Source of the DNA: Albimonas donghaensis
GTDB taxonomy: Bacteria > Pseudomonadota > Alphaproteobacteria > Rhodobacterales > Rhodobacteraceae
NCBI RefSeq assembly: GCF_900106695.1
Contig: NZ_FNMZ01000003.1
Coordinates: forward strand, 529,401 to 593,400
Direction: 5' to 3'
Length of the DNA: 64,000 bases
The translations under genes and the position numbers were made by a program. Under the pieces are notes generated by a model. The model was given only the letters and a program-made list of their open reading frames with translations. It made no database searches and was not told the origin of the DNA. This document shows positions 9,293 through 18,065 of this stretch, piece after piece (the first letter of the stretch is position 1; every line of letters starts with the position of its first letter).

Positions 9293-10414
9293 TCAGGTGG
9301 AAGCGATACGTCCCAGCGTCTCGCCCGGGGCGGCGCCGGTCTGGGCGCGGTTCAGCAGAATATGGTCGAGGATCACGCAGGCCATCATCGCCTCGCCCAC
9401 CGGCACGGCGCGGATGCCGACGCAGGGGTCGTGGCGGCCCTTGGTGACGATCTCGGTCTCCTCGCCCGCCTTGGTGATGGTCTTGCGGGTGGCGAGGATG
9501 GAGGACGTGGGCTTCACGGCGAAGCGCGCCACCAGGTCCTGCCCGGTGGAGATGCCGCCGAGGATCCCGCCCGCGTGGTTCGAGGAGAAGCGGGGCTTTC
9601 CGTCATTGCCCATGAAGATCTCGTCGGCATTGGCGGAGCCGGTCAGTTCGGCCGCGCCCATGCCGGCCCCGATCTCCACGCCCTTGACCGCGTTGATCGA
9701 CATCATCGCCGCGGCGATGTCGGTGTCGAGCTTGGCGTAGACCGGGGCGCCCAGCCCTTCGGGCATGCCGGTGGCCTGCACCTCGACCACGGCGCCGACG
9801 CTCTCGCCCGATTTGCGCAGCCCGTCGAGATAGGCGGCCCAGGTCTCGGCCGCCTGCGCGTCGGGCGACCAGAAGGGGTTTCTCGACGTCTCCGCCCAGT
9901 CCCAGCGGGCGGGATCGATGGCGTGGACGCCCATCTTCACCAGCGCGCCGCGGATCTTCAGGCCGGGGGCGAGCACGTCCAGCGCGGCGCGGGCCAGGCC
10001 GCCGGCGGCGACGCGGGCGGCGGTTTCGCGGGCCGAGGCCCGGCCGCCGCCGCGCGGATCGCGCACGCCGTATTTGCGCCAGTAGGCGATGTCCGCATGG
10101 CCGGGTCGGAACTTCTCGGCGATGTCCGAATAGTCCTTGGAGCGCTGATCGGTGTTCTCGATCATCAGCTGCACCGGCGTGCCGGTGGTGACGCCCTCGT
10201 AGACGCCGGAGAGGATGCGCACCTGGTCGGGCTCGCGCCGCTGGGTGGTGAAGCGGTTCTGGCCGGGGCGGCGCTGGTCGAGAAAGACCTGGATGGCCTC
10301 TTCCGAGATCGGCACGCCCGGCGGCACGCCGTCGACGGTCGCGCCCAGCGCGGGGCCGTGGCTCTCGCCCCAGGTGGTGAAGCGGAACAGGCGGCCGAAG
10401 CTGTTGAAGGGCAT
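9293..10414 (-). CDS. aroC: Chorismate synthase
   Basis: Converts 5-enolpyruvylshikimate 3-phosphate to chorismate with reduced FMN, the last step of the common aromatic pathway. The 373-residue protein starts [20 protein letters not shown] and contains the family signatures [19 protein letters not shown] (residue 14 on), [16 protein letters not shown] (near 45), [15 protein letters not shown] (near 105) and [18 protein letters not shown] (near 125). The start at 10414 is set by this conserved N-terminus; upstream sequence is repeat and polypurine DNA. It stands alone, with 105 bp to the HAD gene. Confidence 0.97.
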   Translation of the reverse strand: MPFNSFGRLFRFTTWGESHGPALGATVDGVPPGVPISEEAIQVFLDQRRPGQNRFTTQRREPDQVRILSGVYEGVTTGTPVQLMIENTDQRSKDYSDIAEKFRPGHADIAYWRKYGVRDPRGGGRASARETAARVAAGGLARAALDVLAPGLKIRGALVKMGVHAIDPARWDWAETSRNPFWSPDAQAAETWAAYLDGLRKSGESVGAVVEVQATGMPEGLGAPVYAKLDTDIAAAMMSINAVKGVEIGAGMGAAELTGSANADEIFMGNDGKPRFSSNHAGGILGGISTGQDLVARFAVKPTSSILATRKTITKAGEETEIVTKGRHDPCVGIRAVPVGEAMMACVILDHILLNRAQTGAAPGETLGRIAST

Positions 10415-10471
10415 GGCGGGGCTCCGCTGGGTCGTGTCTGCGTCGCGCGACGGTCTAGCGGGTATGGCGCG

Positions 10472-10545
10472 CGGGAGGAAGGGGGAGGGGTTGGAAGGAG
10501 GGGGAAGGGGGGAGGGGTTGGAAAGGGTAGGGGCGGGCGCCCGGG
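10472..10545. repeat. G-rich polypurine tract with 27-bp-period direct repeat
   Basis: GGGGAGGGGTTGGAA occurs at 10482-10496 and again at 10509-10523. Many runs of three or more G make the plus strand able in principle to form G-quadruplexes. It lies just upstream of aroC, about 60 bp from its start codon. Confidence 0.6.
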
Positions 10546-10552
10546 GCGGCCG

Positions 10553-10725
10553 TGACGCCGGCGCCCCCGGTTCCGGGCCGGCGCGGCGCCGCGTGGCGAC
10601 CCGCGCGCGGGTGAGGCGCCGGCCTGCCCGGACCCTGGAGGAGGGAGCCGCCGCGACCACAGGCGCGCCCGGCCCGGCGGTTCCGCCCGCGGCGGCGCGC
10701 GACCGGGGCCGCCCGGCGGCGCCGT
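10553..10725. repeat. Dispersed GC-rich intergenic repeat, copy C
   Basis: Matches copy B at 8296-8476 through an ordered series of blocks: CCCCGGTTCC (10564-10573), GCGCGCGGGTGA (10603-10614), GGGAGCCGCCGCGA (10643-10656) and CCGCCCGCGGCGGCGCGCGA (10683-10702). The two copies differ by substitutions and small gaps, as expected of an old non-coding repeat family. Confidence 0.6.
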
Positions 10726-10910
10726 TTCCCCGCCCCGAGGTCGCCACGAGGTCGACCCGCGCCGGCCCCCGCGCCGGCCTCCGCGCCTGCCCCCGAGCGG
10801 CCCCCGTCTTGACCCCGCGCCCCCGCGGGGCTAGGCGAAACCCGGCCCCGGTCCGCCCGTTTCCCTCTCCAACCCGACCGCGCCGGCCCCATCAAACGAG
10901 GAGCGCCCCC

Positions 10911-12014
10911 ATGTCGAACTCCCTGCTGATCCTGCCCGGCGACGGCATCGGCCCCGAGGTCATGGCCGAGGTCCGCAAGGTCATCGACTGGTTCGGCGCC
11001 AGGCGCGGCATCGCCTTCGACGTGTCCGAGGACCTGGTCGGCGGCTGCGCCTACGACGCCCACGGCACGCCGCTGACCGACGCCGCCATGGAGAAGGCCC
11101 AGTCGGTCGACGCCGTCCTTCTCGGCGCCGTGGGCGGCCCGAAATACGACAAGCTCGACTTCTCGGTGAAGCCCGAGCGCGGCCTCCTGCGCCTGCGCAA
11201 GGAGATGGACCTGTTCTCCAATCTCCGCCCCGCGGTGTGCTTCGACGCGCTGGCCGACTTCTCCTCGCTCAAGAAGGAGGTCATCGGCGGGCTCGACATC
11301 ATGATCGTGCGCGAGCTGACCTCCGGCGTCTATTTCGGCGAGCCCCGCGGCGTCTTCAAGGAAGGCAACGAGCGCGTGGGCATCAACACCCAGCGCTACA
11401 CCGAGGGCGAGATCGCCCGCGTCGCCCGCTCGGCCTTCGAGCTGGCCCGCGCCCGCAACAACAAGGTCTGCTCCATGGAGAAGGCCAACGTCATGGAATC
11501 CGGCATCCTGTGGCGCGACGTGGTGCAGGAGATCCACGACGCCGAGTATCCCGACGTGGAGCTCTCCCACATGTATGCCGACGCGGGCGGCATGCAGCTG
11601 GTGCGCTGGCCCAAGCAGTTCGACGTGATCGTGACCGACAACCTGTTCGGCGACATGCTGTCGGACGTGGCGGCGATGCTGACCGGCTCGCTGGGGATGC
11701 TGCCTTCCGCCAGCCTCGGCGCCCCGATGGCCAACGGCCGGCCCAAGGCGCTTTACGAGCCGGTGCACGGCTCCGCCCCCGACATCATGGGGACCGGCAA
11801 GGCCAACCCCATCGCCTGCATCCTCAGCTTCGGGATGGCGCTGCGCTATTCCTTCGGCAAGGGCGAGGAAGCGGACCTGCTGGAGCGCGCCATCGACAAG
11901 GTGCTGGCCGACGGCGTGCGGACGGCGGACCTGATGCAGGCCGGCGACAAGACCCCGGCGACCACCGCCGAGATGGGCGACGCCATCGTCGCCGCCCTGG
12001 ACGCGAGCGTCTGA
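10911..12014 (+). CDS. leuB: 3-isopropylmalate dehydrogenase
   Basis: NAD-dependent oxidative decarboxylation of 3-isopropylmalate, third step of leucine synthesis. The 367-residue protein begins [20 protein letters not shown] and has the LeuB substrate segment [20 protein letters not shown] (near residue 89), [15 protein letters not shown] (near 132), [20 protein letters not shown] (near 243) and [19 protein letters not shown] (near 283). Length is normal. An AACGAGGAG lies 8 bp before the ATG. No other leu genes are next to it. Confidence 0.97.
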   Translation: MSNSLLILPGDGIGPEVMAEVRKVIDWFGARRGIAFDVSEDLVGGCAYDAHGTPLTDAAMEKAQSVDAVLLGAVGGPKYDKLDFSVKPERGLLRLRKEMDLFSNLRPAVCFDALADFSSLKKEVIGGLDIMIVRELTSGVYFGEPRGVFKEGNERVGINTQRYTEGEIARVARSAFELARARNNKVCSMEKANVMESGILWRDVVQEIHDAEYPDVELSHMYADAGGMQLVRWPKQFDVIVTDNLFGDMLSDVAAMLTGSLGMLPSASLGAPMANGRPKALYEPVHGSAPDIMGTGKANPIACILSFGMALRYSFGKGEEADLLERAIDKVLADGVRTADLMQAGDKTPATTAEMGDAIVAALDASV

Positions 12015-12096
12015 GCCTTCCGGGGCGGCCCGTCCGGCCCCCCGACCGAACGTCATCGCGGCGCGGCGTCCCGACGGGCGCCGCGCCGCGTGCGCT

Positions 12097-12612
12097 TCAG
12101 CCCCGCTCCACCCGGAACTGGCGGCAGGCGTTGGTGGCCGAGCGGATGTGGAGACAGGCGTTGCGCGGGGCGGCCGGAAGCCCCCTGCGATCGCCCTCGA
12201 CCTCCGAGGGGGCGCAGACCCGCCCGCGGCCGTATCGGATGTCGTTCTCCAGACAGGCGTTCGCCGGCGCCTGGGCGCGCTCGCCCCGCGCCTCGGGCAG
12301 GGCGCCGAGCAGGGCGTCCGGACGGCGCGGCGCGCGAGGCTCGGCGCAGAGGAAGATCGGCCCGGTCTCCGCATAGGGATCGGTCCGCGCCCACGGACGA
12401 TGCGCGAAGATCAGCATGGCGCGACCGCCGGCGATGTCGGTCAGGCGGCAGCGGCAGGGATCGGCGGACCCGTCCGAGACGGCGAGCTCGGGGCCCGTCC
12501 CCTGGGCGTCGAGCCCCCCGGCCCGAAGCCTTGCGGCCTCCTCCGGCGACATCGACGCGGTGACGAGGCGGATGGCCCCGGGGGCGAGGGCTTCGGCGGC
12601 CTGGTCCTTCAT
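12097..12612 (-). CDS. DUF1203 family protein
   Basis: 171-residue protein of unknown function. The core SDGSADPCRCRLTDI, GRAMLIFAHRPW, PYAETGPIFLCAEP and the closing NACLHIRSATNACRQFRVER match the DUF1203 pattern (small cytosolic proteins with a conserved Cys region and a C-terminal HVR-like segment). The ATG at 12612 begins MKDQAAEALAPG. It is slightly longer than usual members and has eight or so cysteines, several in repeated NAC triplets near the C-terminus. It is convergent with leuB (82 bp gap). Confidence 0.75.
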   Translation of the reverse strand: MKDQAAEALAPGAIRLVTASMSPEEAARLRAGGLDAQGTGPELAVSDGSADPCRCRLTDIAGGRAMLIFAHRPWARTDPYAETGPIFLCAEPRAPRRPDALLGALPEARGERAQAPANACLENDIRYGRGRVCAPSEVEGDRRGLPAAPRNACLHIRSATNACRQFRVERG

Positions 12613-13043
12613 GGCGGGGCGCCTTTCGAAGAATGCGATGGCGCGATCCTGCGTCGCCGCCCCCAAGCGCCGCCGCCCGAAACCTGCGCGGCTGCCGCCT
12701 TGGCCGAGGGGGGGCGTCATCCGGCCCGCCGCTGTCGCGCTGACCTGCGAGGCGCCCGTCCCCGTCCCCGTCCCCGGCGCCCCCGACCCGAACCGTCCGG
12801 CCGCCGGGGCCAGCCCCCTCGCCTCCCGCGCCGAGATCCCCGCGCGCCCTCGCCCCCCGGTAACGGCGCCGCCCGCGCCCACGCGTCCCGGCCGCGCGAG
12901 CGCTCCGGCGCGGCCCTCGTCCGGCCTGACGCGCGGCCCCCTCCGGCCCCGCCTCGCGCCCCCGACGCGGCTGCGCGCTGGACCTCGCCCCCCGCCTGCC
13001 TTAACGAGCCTCCCGGGCGACGAAGCAGACCGGAGCGATCTTC
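12613..13043. other. Gene-free GC-rich spacer upstream of purD
   Basis: 431 bp of divergent intergenic DNA between the DUF1203 gene and purD. I see no reading frame with normal protein character, no hairpin with T-run and no clear promoter match. The segment CCCGTCCCCGTCCCCGTCCC near 12757-12778 is a short CCCGTC repeat. Confidence 0.5.
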
Positions 13044-14321
13044 ATGGACATCCTCATCCTCGGCGGCGGCGGGCGGGAACATGCGCTGGCCTGGAAGATC
13101 GCGCAGAGCCCGCTCTGCGACCGCCTGGTCTGCGCCCCCGGCAACGCCGGCATCGCCGAGCTCGCCGACTGCATCGCGCTCGACCCCGAGACCCCCGCCC
13201 AGGTCGCCGCCTGGGCGAAGGGGGCCGGCATCGGCCTGGTGGTCGTGGGTCCCGAGGCCCCGCTCGCCGCCGGCGTCGCCGACGCGGTGCGCGCCGAGGG
13301 CATCCCCTGCTTCGGCCCCTCCGCCGAGGCCGCCCGGCTGGAAAGCTCCAAGACCTTCACCAAGGAGATCGCCGACGCCGTGGGCGCCCCCACCGCCGCC
13401 TGGGCCCGCTTCGAGGACGCCGCGGCCGCGCGGGCCTGGATCGAGACGCAGGGCGCCCCCATCGTCATCAAGGCCGACGGTCTGGCGGCGGGCAAGGGCG
13501 TGGTGGTGGCCGAGACCGTCGCCCAGGCCTGCGAGGCCGTCGACGACATGCTGGGCGGGGCCTTCGGGTCCGCCGGCGCCTCGGTGGTGATCGAGGAATT
13601 CATGGCGGGCGAGGAAGCCAGCCTCTTCGCCATCTCCGACGGAACCTCGGTCACCGCGCTGGGCGTCGCCCAGGACCACAAGCGCGCCCATGACGGCGAC
13701 GAAGGCCCCAATACCGGCGGCATGGGCGCCTATTCCCCCGCCCCCGTCCTGACGCCGGAGATGGAGGAGGACGCCATGGCCCGCATCGTCCGCCCCGTCA
13801 TCGCCGAAATGGCCCGCCGCGGAACCCCTTACCAGGGCGTGCTCTACGCCGGCCTGATGCTGACCGAGACCGGGCCCCGGCTGGTGGAATTCAACGTCCG
13901 CTTCGGCGACCCGGAATGCCAGGTGCTGATGATGCGGCTGGAAAGCGACCTCGTGCCCCTCCTGCTGGCCTGCGCGCAGGGCGAGGGGCTGGAGAGCCTG
14001 CCCGTCGACTGGCATGACGAGGCCGCCGCCACCGTGGTCATCGCCGCCAACGGCTATCCGGGGAGCTATGCCAGGGGCGAGTCGATCCGGGGCATCGCCG
14101 TCGCCGAATCCGATCCGCTGGCGGTGGTCTTCCATGCCGGCACCAAAGCGGCCGGACCGGAGATCCTGTCCAATGGCGGCCGCGTCCTGAACGTCACCGC
14201 CCGCGGCGACACCCTGGCCGAGGCCGTGGCCCGCGCCTATCGGGCCGTCGCCCGCATCGACTGGCCCGGCGGCTTCCACCGCACCGATATCGGCGCGCGA
14301 GAACTCAACCGGAAGCTCTGA
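13044..14321 (+). CDS. purD: Phosphoribosylamine-glycine ligase
   Basis: ATP-grasp ligase that joins glycine to phosphoribosylamine in purine synthesis. The 425-residue protein begins MDILILGGGGREHALAWKI and includes GIGLVVVGPEAPLAAG (near residue 64), IVIKADGLAAGKGVVVAET (near 141), GPNTGGMGAYSP (near 221) and the ATP-grasp acid residues in EFNVRFGDPECQ (near 281). Length matches PurD. It stands alone, convergent with dnaA. Confidence 0.97.
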   Translation: MDILILGGGGREHALAWKIAQSPLCDRLVCAPGNAGIAELADCIALDPETPAQVAAWAKGAGIGLVVVGPEAPLAAGVADAVRAEGIPCFGPSAEAARLESSKTFTKEIADAVGAPTAAWARFEDAAAARAWIETQGAPIVIKADGLAAGKGVVVAETVAQACEAVDDMLGGAFGSAGASVVIEEFMAGEEASLFAISDGTSVTALGVAQDHKRAHDGDEGPNTGGMGAYSPAPVLTPEMEEDAMARIVRPVIAEMARRGTPYQGVLYAGLMLTETGPRLVEFNVRFGDPECQVLMMRLESDLVPLLLACAQGEGLESLPVDWHDEAAATVVIAANGYPGSYARGESIRGIAVAESDPLAVVFHAGTKAAGPEILSNGGRVLNVTARGDTLAEAVARAYRAVARIDWPGGFHRTDIGARELNRKL

Positions 14322-14382
14322 ACAGGAAGGGCCGGGCTGGCCGAAACGTCTTCGCATCCGCCTGGCGGGGGCGCGAAGGCGT

Positions 14383-14452
14383 CGTAGGGCGGGTGCGGAC
14401 CCGCCTCGCGCGGGGGGCGTGCGGATCTCCGTAGGGCGGGTGCGAACCCGCC
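14383..14452. repeat. Two REP-like palindromic direct repeats
   Basis: CGTAGGGCGGGTGCGGACCC followed by GCC at 14383-14405 and CGTAGGGCGGGTGCGAACCC followed by GCC at 14430-14452 differ at one base. Each contains GGCGGGT paired with ACCCGCC and can fold as a hairpin. They sit between the convergent ends of purD and dnaA, where such elements often act as RNA 3' ends or simply as extragenic repeats. Confidence 0.7.
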
Positions 14453-14465
14453 GCGGACGCCGGCC

Positions 14466-16319
14466 TCAGGCCTCCAGCATCCGCCGCAGCAATTCCAGAT
14501 CCTCGGCCATCTGGCTGTCGGTGTCCTTCAGCTTCTCGATGGTCTTGCAGGCGTGGATCACCGTGGTGTGGTCGCGTCCGCCGAAGCGCCGCCCGATGTC
14601 GGGCAGGCTCTTCGAGGTCAGCGACTTCGACAGATACATCGCCACCTGCCGCGGCCGGGCCACCGCCCGCGCCCGCCGCGGGCTGAGCAGGTCGGTCATG
14701 CGCACGTTGTAATGCGCCGCCACCTTGCGCTGGATCTCCTCCACCGTGACCTTGCGGTCCGAGGCCCGCAGGATGTCGGCGAGGCATTCCTGCGCCATGT
14801 CCATGTCCGCCGGCCGGCCGACGAGGCTCGCGAAGGCCATCAGACGGGTCAGCGCGCCCTCCAGCACCCGCACGTTCGACGAGATCCGGTGCGCGAGGAA
14901 TTCCAGCACCCGCGGCAGGATCTCCACCTCCGGGTGGGTGTGGGCGAGCATCTCGTGCTTGGACTGGAGGATGCCGAGGCGCAGCTCGTAGTCGGTGGGG
15001 TGAAGGTCCACGACCAGCCCCCACTGAAGGCGCGAGCGAATCCGCTCCTCCAACCCGTCGATATCCACCGGGTTGCGGTCGCCGGAGATCACCACCTGCT
15101 TGCCCTGGTCGACCAACGCATTGAAGGTGTGGAAGAATTCCTCCTGCGTCGAGTCCTTGCCGGCGATGAACTGCACGTCGTCGATCATCAGCACGTCGAC
15201 CGAGCGGAACAGCTGCTTGAACCCGATCATGTCCTTCGAGCGCAGCGCCTGCACGAAGCGGTACATGAACTGCTCGGCGGTCAGCAGGACCACGCGGGCG
15301 TCGGGGCGCGATTCGGCCAGGCGCCAGGCCATGGCGTGCATCAGGTGAGTCTTGCCCAAGCCCGAGGCGGAATAGAGGAACAGCGGGTTGAACGTGACCT
15401 CGCCGCCCTCCGCCACCCGGCGGGCGGCGGCATGGGCCAGCTCGTTGGGCTTGCCCACCACGAAGCGGTCGAAGGTGAAGCGCGGGTCGAGCGGCAGCGA
15501 GGGCGAGTCGGCCGGGTCGCCGGACTCGCTCGCCGCACGGGTCACCCGGATCGGGATCGGGCCGCCGCCGCCGGAGCGCCGGGCGTCCCCGCGATCGCCG
15601 GCATGGTCGCCCCGCCGCTCGTCGCGCCGCTCATCGCGCCGTTCATCCCGCCGCTCATCCCGGCCCTCGCCTGCCTGATCGGCGGCAGGGTCGCCGCGCC
15701 TCGCGCCCTTCGGCGCGGCGCGGCTGTCGGGGAAATCCTCGTCGCTCCAGGTCGGGCGGCCGTTGCGGGCGGCGGGCGCCCGACCCGACCCTGCGCGGGA
15801 CGCCGGAGCGGGCCGCGCGGCGCCGGGCGACGCGGCGTCGCCGGCCGAAAGCCCGCGGGGGACGGCCCGGAACTCGACCCGGGCCACGTCCTCGAATTCC
15901 TCGCGCAGCAGCCGCAGCAGGGCGCCCGCGTAATGCCGGTCGATCCAGTCCGCGATGAACACGGTGGGGGCCGCCAGCCGCGCGATCCCGCCCTCGATCC
16001 CGATGGGAGAGAGCTGCGAGACCCAGCTGTCATGCGGTCCCTGGCCCAGTTCCCGGCGCGAGCGCTCCAGCACCCGCGACCAGCCTTCGGCCATCTCCGC
16101 CTTCGAAATGTCGCGCATGTCCGCCCCCTCGGCCTCGGCGTCGCCGCCGGACGCCGCCGCATCGCACGGTCCTGGAACCGGGTCTCCCGACGCGGAGCCC
16201 GCCCCGAACGACCCGTCGCCCGCGCCCTTCGCCTGGCCCCCGGCCGCCGACCGCTTGCGCGGGGCGGAGGCGGAAGCGGACCCGGCGGCCGGGCGCTCGT
16301 GGCGATCCATGGAGGGCAT
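14466..16319 (-). CDS. dnaA: Chromosomal replication initiator protein DnaA, N-terminally extended
   Basis: AAA+ initiator that binds DnaA boxes at oriC and opens the duplex. At 617 residues it is some 130-150 longer than usual. Residues 1-70 are a low-complexity extension; domain I follows at about 72-150 ([16 protein letters not shown]), then a disordered Arg/Asp/Gly linker (151-275) with four tandem DERR units at 221-236. Domain III has Walker [10 protein letters not shown] near 319 and Walker [21 protein letters not shown] near 380; domain IV ends with the DnaA signature [15 protein letters not shown]. The first ATG is supported by AAGGAG five bases upstream; an internal start at MRDISKAEM (residue 68) would remove the extension but has no comparable site. 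dnaN does not follow. Confidence 0.95.
   Translation of the reverse strand: MPSMDRHERPAAGSASASAPRKRSAAGGQAKGAGDGSFGAGSASGDPVPGPCDAAASGGDAEAEGADMRDISKAEMAEGWSRVLERSRRELGQGPHDSWVSQLSPIGIEGGIARLAAPTVFIADWIDRHYAGALLRLLREEFEDVARVEFRAVPRGLSAGDAASPGAARPAPASRAGSGRAPAARNGRPTWSDEDFPDSRAAPKGARRGDPAADQAGEGRDERRDERRDERRDERRGDHAGDRGDARRSGGGGPIPIRVTRAASESGDPADSPSLPLDPRFTFDRFVVGKPNELAHAAARRVAEGGEVTFNPLFLYSASGLGKTHLMHAMAWRLAESRPDARVVLLTAEQFMYRFVQALRSKDMIGFKQLFRSVDVLMIDDVQFIAGKDSTQEEFFHTFNALVDQGKQVVISGDRNPVDIDGLEERIRSRLQWGLVVDLHPTDYELRLGILQSKHEMLAHTHPEVEILPRVLEFLAHRISSNVRVLEGALTRLMAFASLVGRPADMDMAQECLADILRASDRKVTVEEIQRKVAAHYNVRMTDLLSPRRARAVARPRQVAMYLSKSLTSKSLPDIGRRFGGRDHTTVIHACKTIEKLKDTDSQMAEDLELLRRMLEA
15612..15659 (-). 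repeat. 12-bp tandem repeats encoding DERR units in the DnaA linker
   Basis: Four imperfect 12-bp units encode DERR x4 in the interdomain linker of DnaA. Units differ by single substitutions, so they are not a recent perfect expansion. The protein segment is strongly charged and expected to be disordered. Confidence 0.8.
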
Positions 16320-16680
16320 CCTGTCTCCTTCTCGCCGGGAAAGCGCTCCGGCGGGGCGTGGTTCGCAACGCGACGCACCCCGCGTCCGAAGGCGGCGCGG
16401 CGAGGGCGGCGAGCGATAACGGCGATGATGCGCATCGAACCAGGGCGGCCGGTGCGCGGTCGAGCGAGTCCCTGTTGGTTTCTTGGTCGCGCGCTTCTGC
16501 GTTCGCGTCGTCTTCCCCTTCGTCGGCGCGCCGCGCCGACGTCTCCCTCGCGTTCCGGCTCCGGTCGTCCGGATCCGCGCCCTGCGGCCCTTGCCGCCGC
16601 TCCGGCGGCTCGCGCCGGCGGAGCATCGTCACATCAGGAGGCGCCGCGCTCCGCAGCCGCGGGCGGGGGCTCTCTCCCGG
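16320..16680. other. dnaA upstream region
   Basis: 361 bp between dnaA and the rhodanese gene, which is transcribed towards it. It must carry the dnaA promoter. I found no perfect TTATCCACA-type DnaA box and no AT-rich unwinding element, so there is no support for oriC here. GAGAAGGAGACAGG at 16320-16333 (minus strand) is the dnaA ribosome-binding region. Confidence 0.5.
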
Positions 16681-17151
16681 TCAGCTCTGTCGCCAGGGCA
16701 GACCGCGCACCTTCCAGCCGTTGATCGAGCCGCGCTGACCCGACGGATCGAGATCGCCCTCGAATCCCTCGGCCACGTTGCAGCAGGCGGACTGCGCCCC
16801 CCGCTCGGCCAGCGCGCGGCTCACTGCCAGCGCGGCTTCCTGCGAGCGGCCGCCGGAGCGGCACAGGAACAGCAGCTTGCCGGGCAGCGTGTCGCCGAAG
16901 GCGTCCATCAGCTGCGCGGCGAAGTCGGAATTCGGGCTCATGTCCGGGTAGCGGCGCCATTCCACCAGCACCGGCTGGGCGCCCACGGGGGACAGGTCCG
17001 GAAGCCCCACGAACGCCCATTCGGCGCGCGTGCGCACATCGACCAGCGCGGCGTCGCCGTCGGACAGGGCCTCGAAGGCTTGCTGCGGCGAAAGCTGGGC
17101 GATGCCGGCGATGGTCGTCACGCCGTCCACAGACCCCTCGTCGTCGGACAC
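16681..17151 (-). CDS. Rhodanese-like domain protein
   Basis: 156-residue single-domain rhodanese (sulfurtransferase fold). ALVDVRTRAEWAFVGLPDLS near residue 33 is the typical entry to the fold, and the active-site loop LFLCRSGGRSQEAAL near residue 92 carries the catalytic cysteine. C-terminal NGWKVRGLPWRQS is typical of small rhodaneses found in the rpsT/dnaA region of alphaproteobacteria. I chose GTG at 17151 because AGGAGG sits 7 bases upstream; the alternative upstream ATG at 17214 would add 21 residues with no comparable site. The sulfur donor and acceptor are unknown. Confidence 0.88.
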   Translation of the reverse strand: MSDDEGSVDGVTTIAGIAQLSPQQAFEALSDGDAALVDVRTRAEWAFVGLPDLSPVGAQPVLVEWRRYPDMSPNSDFAAQLMDAFGDTLPGKLLFLCRSGGRSQEAALAVSRALAERGAQSACCNVAEGFEGDLDPSGQRGSINGWKVRGLPWRQS

Positions 17152-17729
17152 CTGCGTTCCTCCTCGTGTTCTGCCGGCCCCTCGGACCGTTCCGTTTCTG
17201 GAATCGCCCTGCATGGTAGGCAGGGCGACGGGCCGCTATCAAGTCGAAGCGACCGCCGGCCGCCAAGTTTCTCGCAAGTGTCTGATGATTAAAGAGACCC
17301 TAACGATGGCGTAAAAATAGTTAACAAATAGACATGACGTTACGGCCCAACCCGGTATTAGACGGGATGTTCCATTCAGTTTCGGCTCAGGATCGGAGGG
17401 CCTGCCCGCTATTGCGAGGAGACAGCGGGAGACTACTGCGGAGACCTTCTGACTCGCAACAGGGCGAAATCGAGAACATGTCCGCGCCGCGACATTTGCG
17501 TGACGCACAGGTCAGCGCAGCCCGGCCGCGTCCGCGATCGGGTTGTTCCAGGCGCAGCGCACGCCAACGGGCGGACCGCGGCGGGTCCGTCCTGTCCAGC
17601 TCAGGTCTGGAGAGTGATGACCGAAGGCGAAACCCGCGCCCCCACTAGGGGAGGCGGAGTCCGTTCCGGATCAGGCGTCGCGCGTCGCGGCCCGCCCGCT
17701 GGGGGAGGGCCGCGGACGGCGAAGCCAGG
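17152..17729. other. Gene-free region between rpsT and the rhodanese gene
   Basis: About 580 bp without a credible gene. The part 17281-17345 is unusually AT-rich for this genome (TTAAAGAGACC, GTAAAAATAGTTAACAAATA) and is a good place for a promoter. A hairpin CCCGCT-N13-AGCGGG lies at 17405-17429; on the minus strand its loop reads CTCCTC. No DnaA boxes were recognised. Confidence 0.5.
17405..17429 (-). other. Small hairpin with anti-Shine-Dalgarno-like loop
   Basis: Inverted repeat CCCGCT/AGCGGG with a 13-nt loop that reads GTCTCCTCGCAAT on the minus strand. CU-rich loops of this type occur in alphaproteobacterial small RNAs, but one hairpin is weak support and transcription is unproven. 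Confidence 0.25.
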
Positions 17730-17999
17730 TCAGGCCGCGGCCAGCGCCTTAACGCGGGCCGACAGGCGCGAGACCTTGCGCGAGGCGGTGTTCTTGTGGA
17801 GCACGCCCTTGGTGACGCCGCGCATGATTTCCGGCTGCGCGGCGCGCAGCGCGTCGGTCGCCTTGGCGGCGTCGCCGGAAGCGATCGCTTCCTCGACCTT
17901 GCGGAGGTAGGTCCGGATGCGGCTGCGGCGCGCCTTGTTGACCGCGGTGCGCCGCTCGGCCTGACGGATGCGCTTGCGCGCGGACGGCGAATTGGCCAT
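17730..17999 (-). CDS. rpsT: 30S ribosomal protein S20
   Basis: 89-residue, very basic helical protein that binds 16S rRNA early in 30S assembly. It starts [20 protein letters not shown] and ends [13 protein letters not shown], the standard S20 termini, with [12 protein letters not shown] in the last helix. Monocistronic-looking: 66 bp separate it from the upstream GGDEF/EAL gene on the same strand and several hundred from the next gene. rpsT next to dnaA is a frequent alphaproteobacterial arrangement. Confidence 0.97.
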   Translation of the reverse strand: MANSPSARKRIRQAERRTAVNKARRSRIRTYLRKVEEAIASGDAAKATDALRAAQPEIMRGVTKGVLHKNTASRKVSRLSARVKALAAA

Positions 18000-18065
18000 C
18001 TGTGATTCCCGAAGTCTGTGACATTCAACGTGAGGCGGCGCGTATACACGCGCGTCCCGGCGGGG

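Larger units (their letters stand above)
10415..10910. other. Gene-free spacer between aroC and leuB
   Basis: Divergent intergenic region of 496 bp that must hold both promoters. It contains a polypurine tract (10472-10545), repeat copy C (10553-10725) and GC-rich DNA up to the leuB ribosome-binding site GAGGAG near 10898-10903. No convincing reading frame with normal codon use is present. Confidence 0.6.

Noticed and set aside
15612..15659. Short repeats taken as a CRISPR array
   Set aside because: 12-bp in-frame coding repeats without spacers; the 13-bp repeats at 35288 also lack spacers. No CRISPR array or cas gene was seen in the window.
16320..17729. oriC next to dnaA
   Set aside because: No TTATCCACA-type boxes or clustered variants were found, and dnaN is not adjacent.
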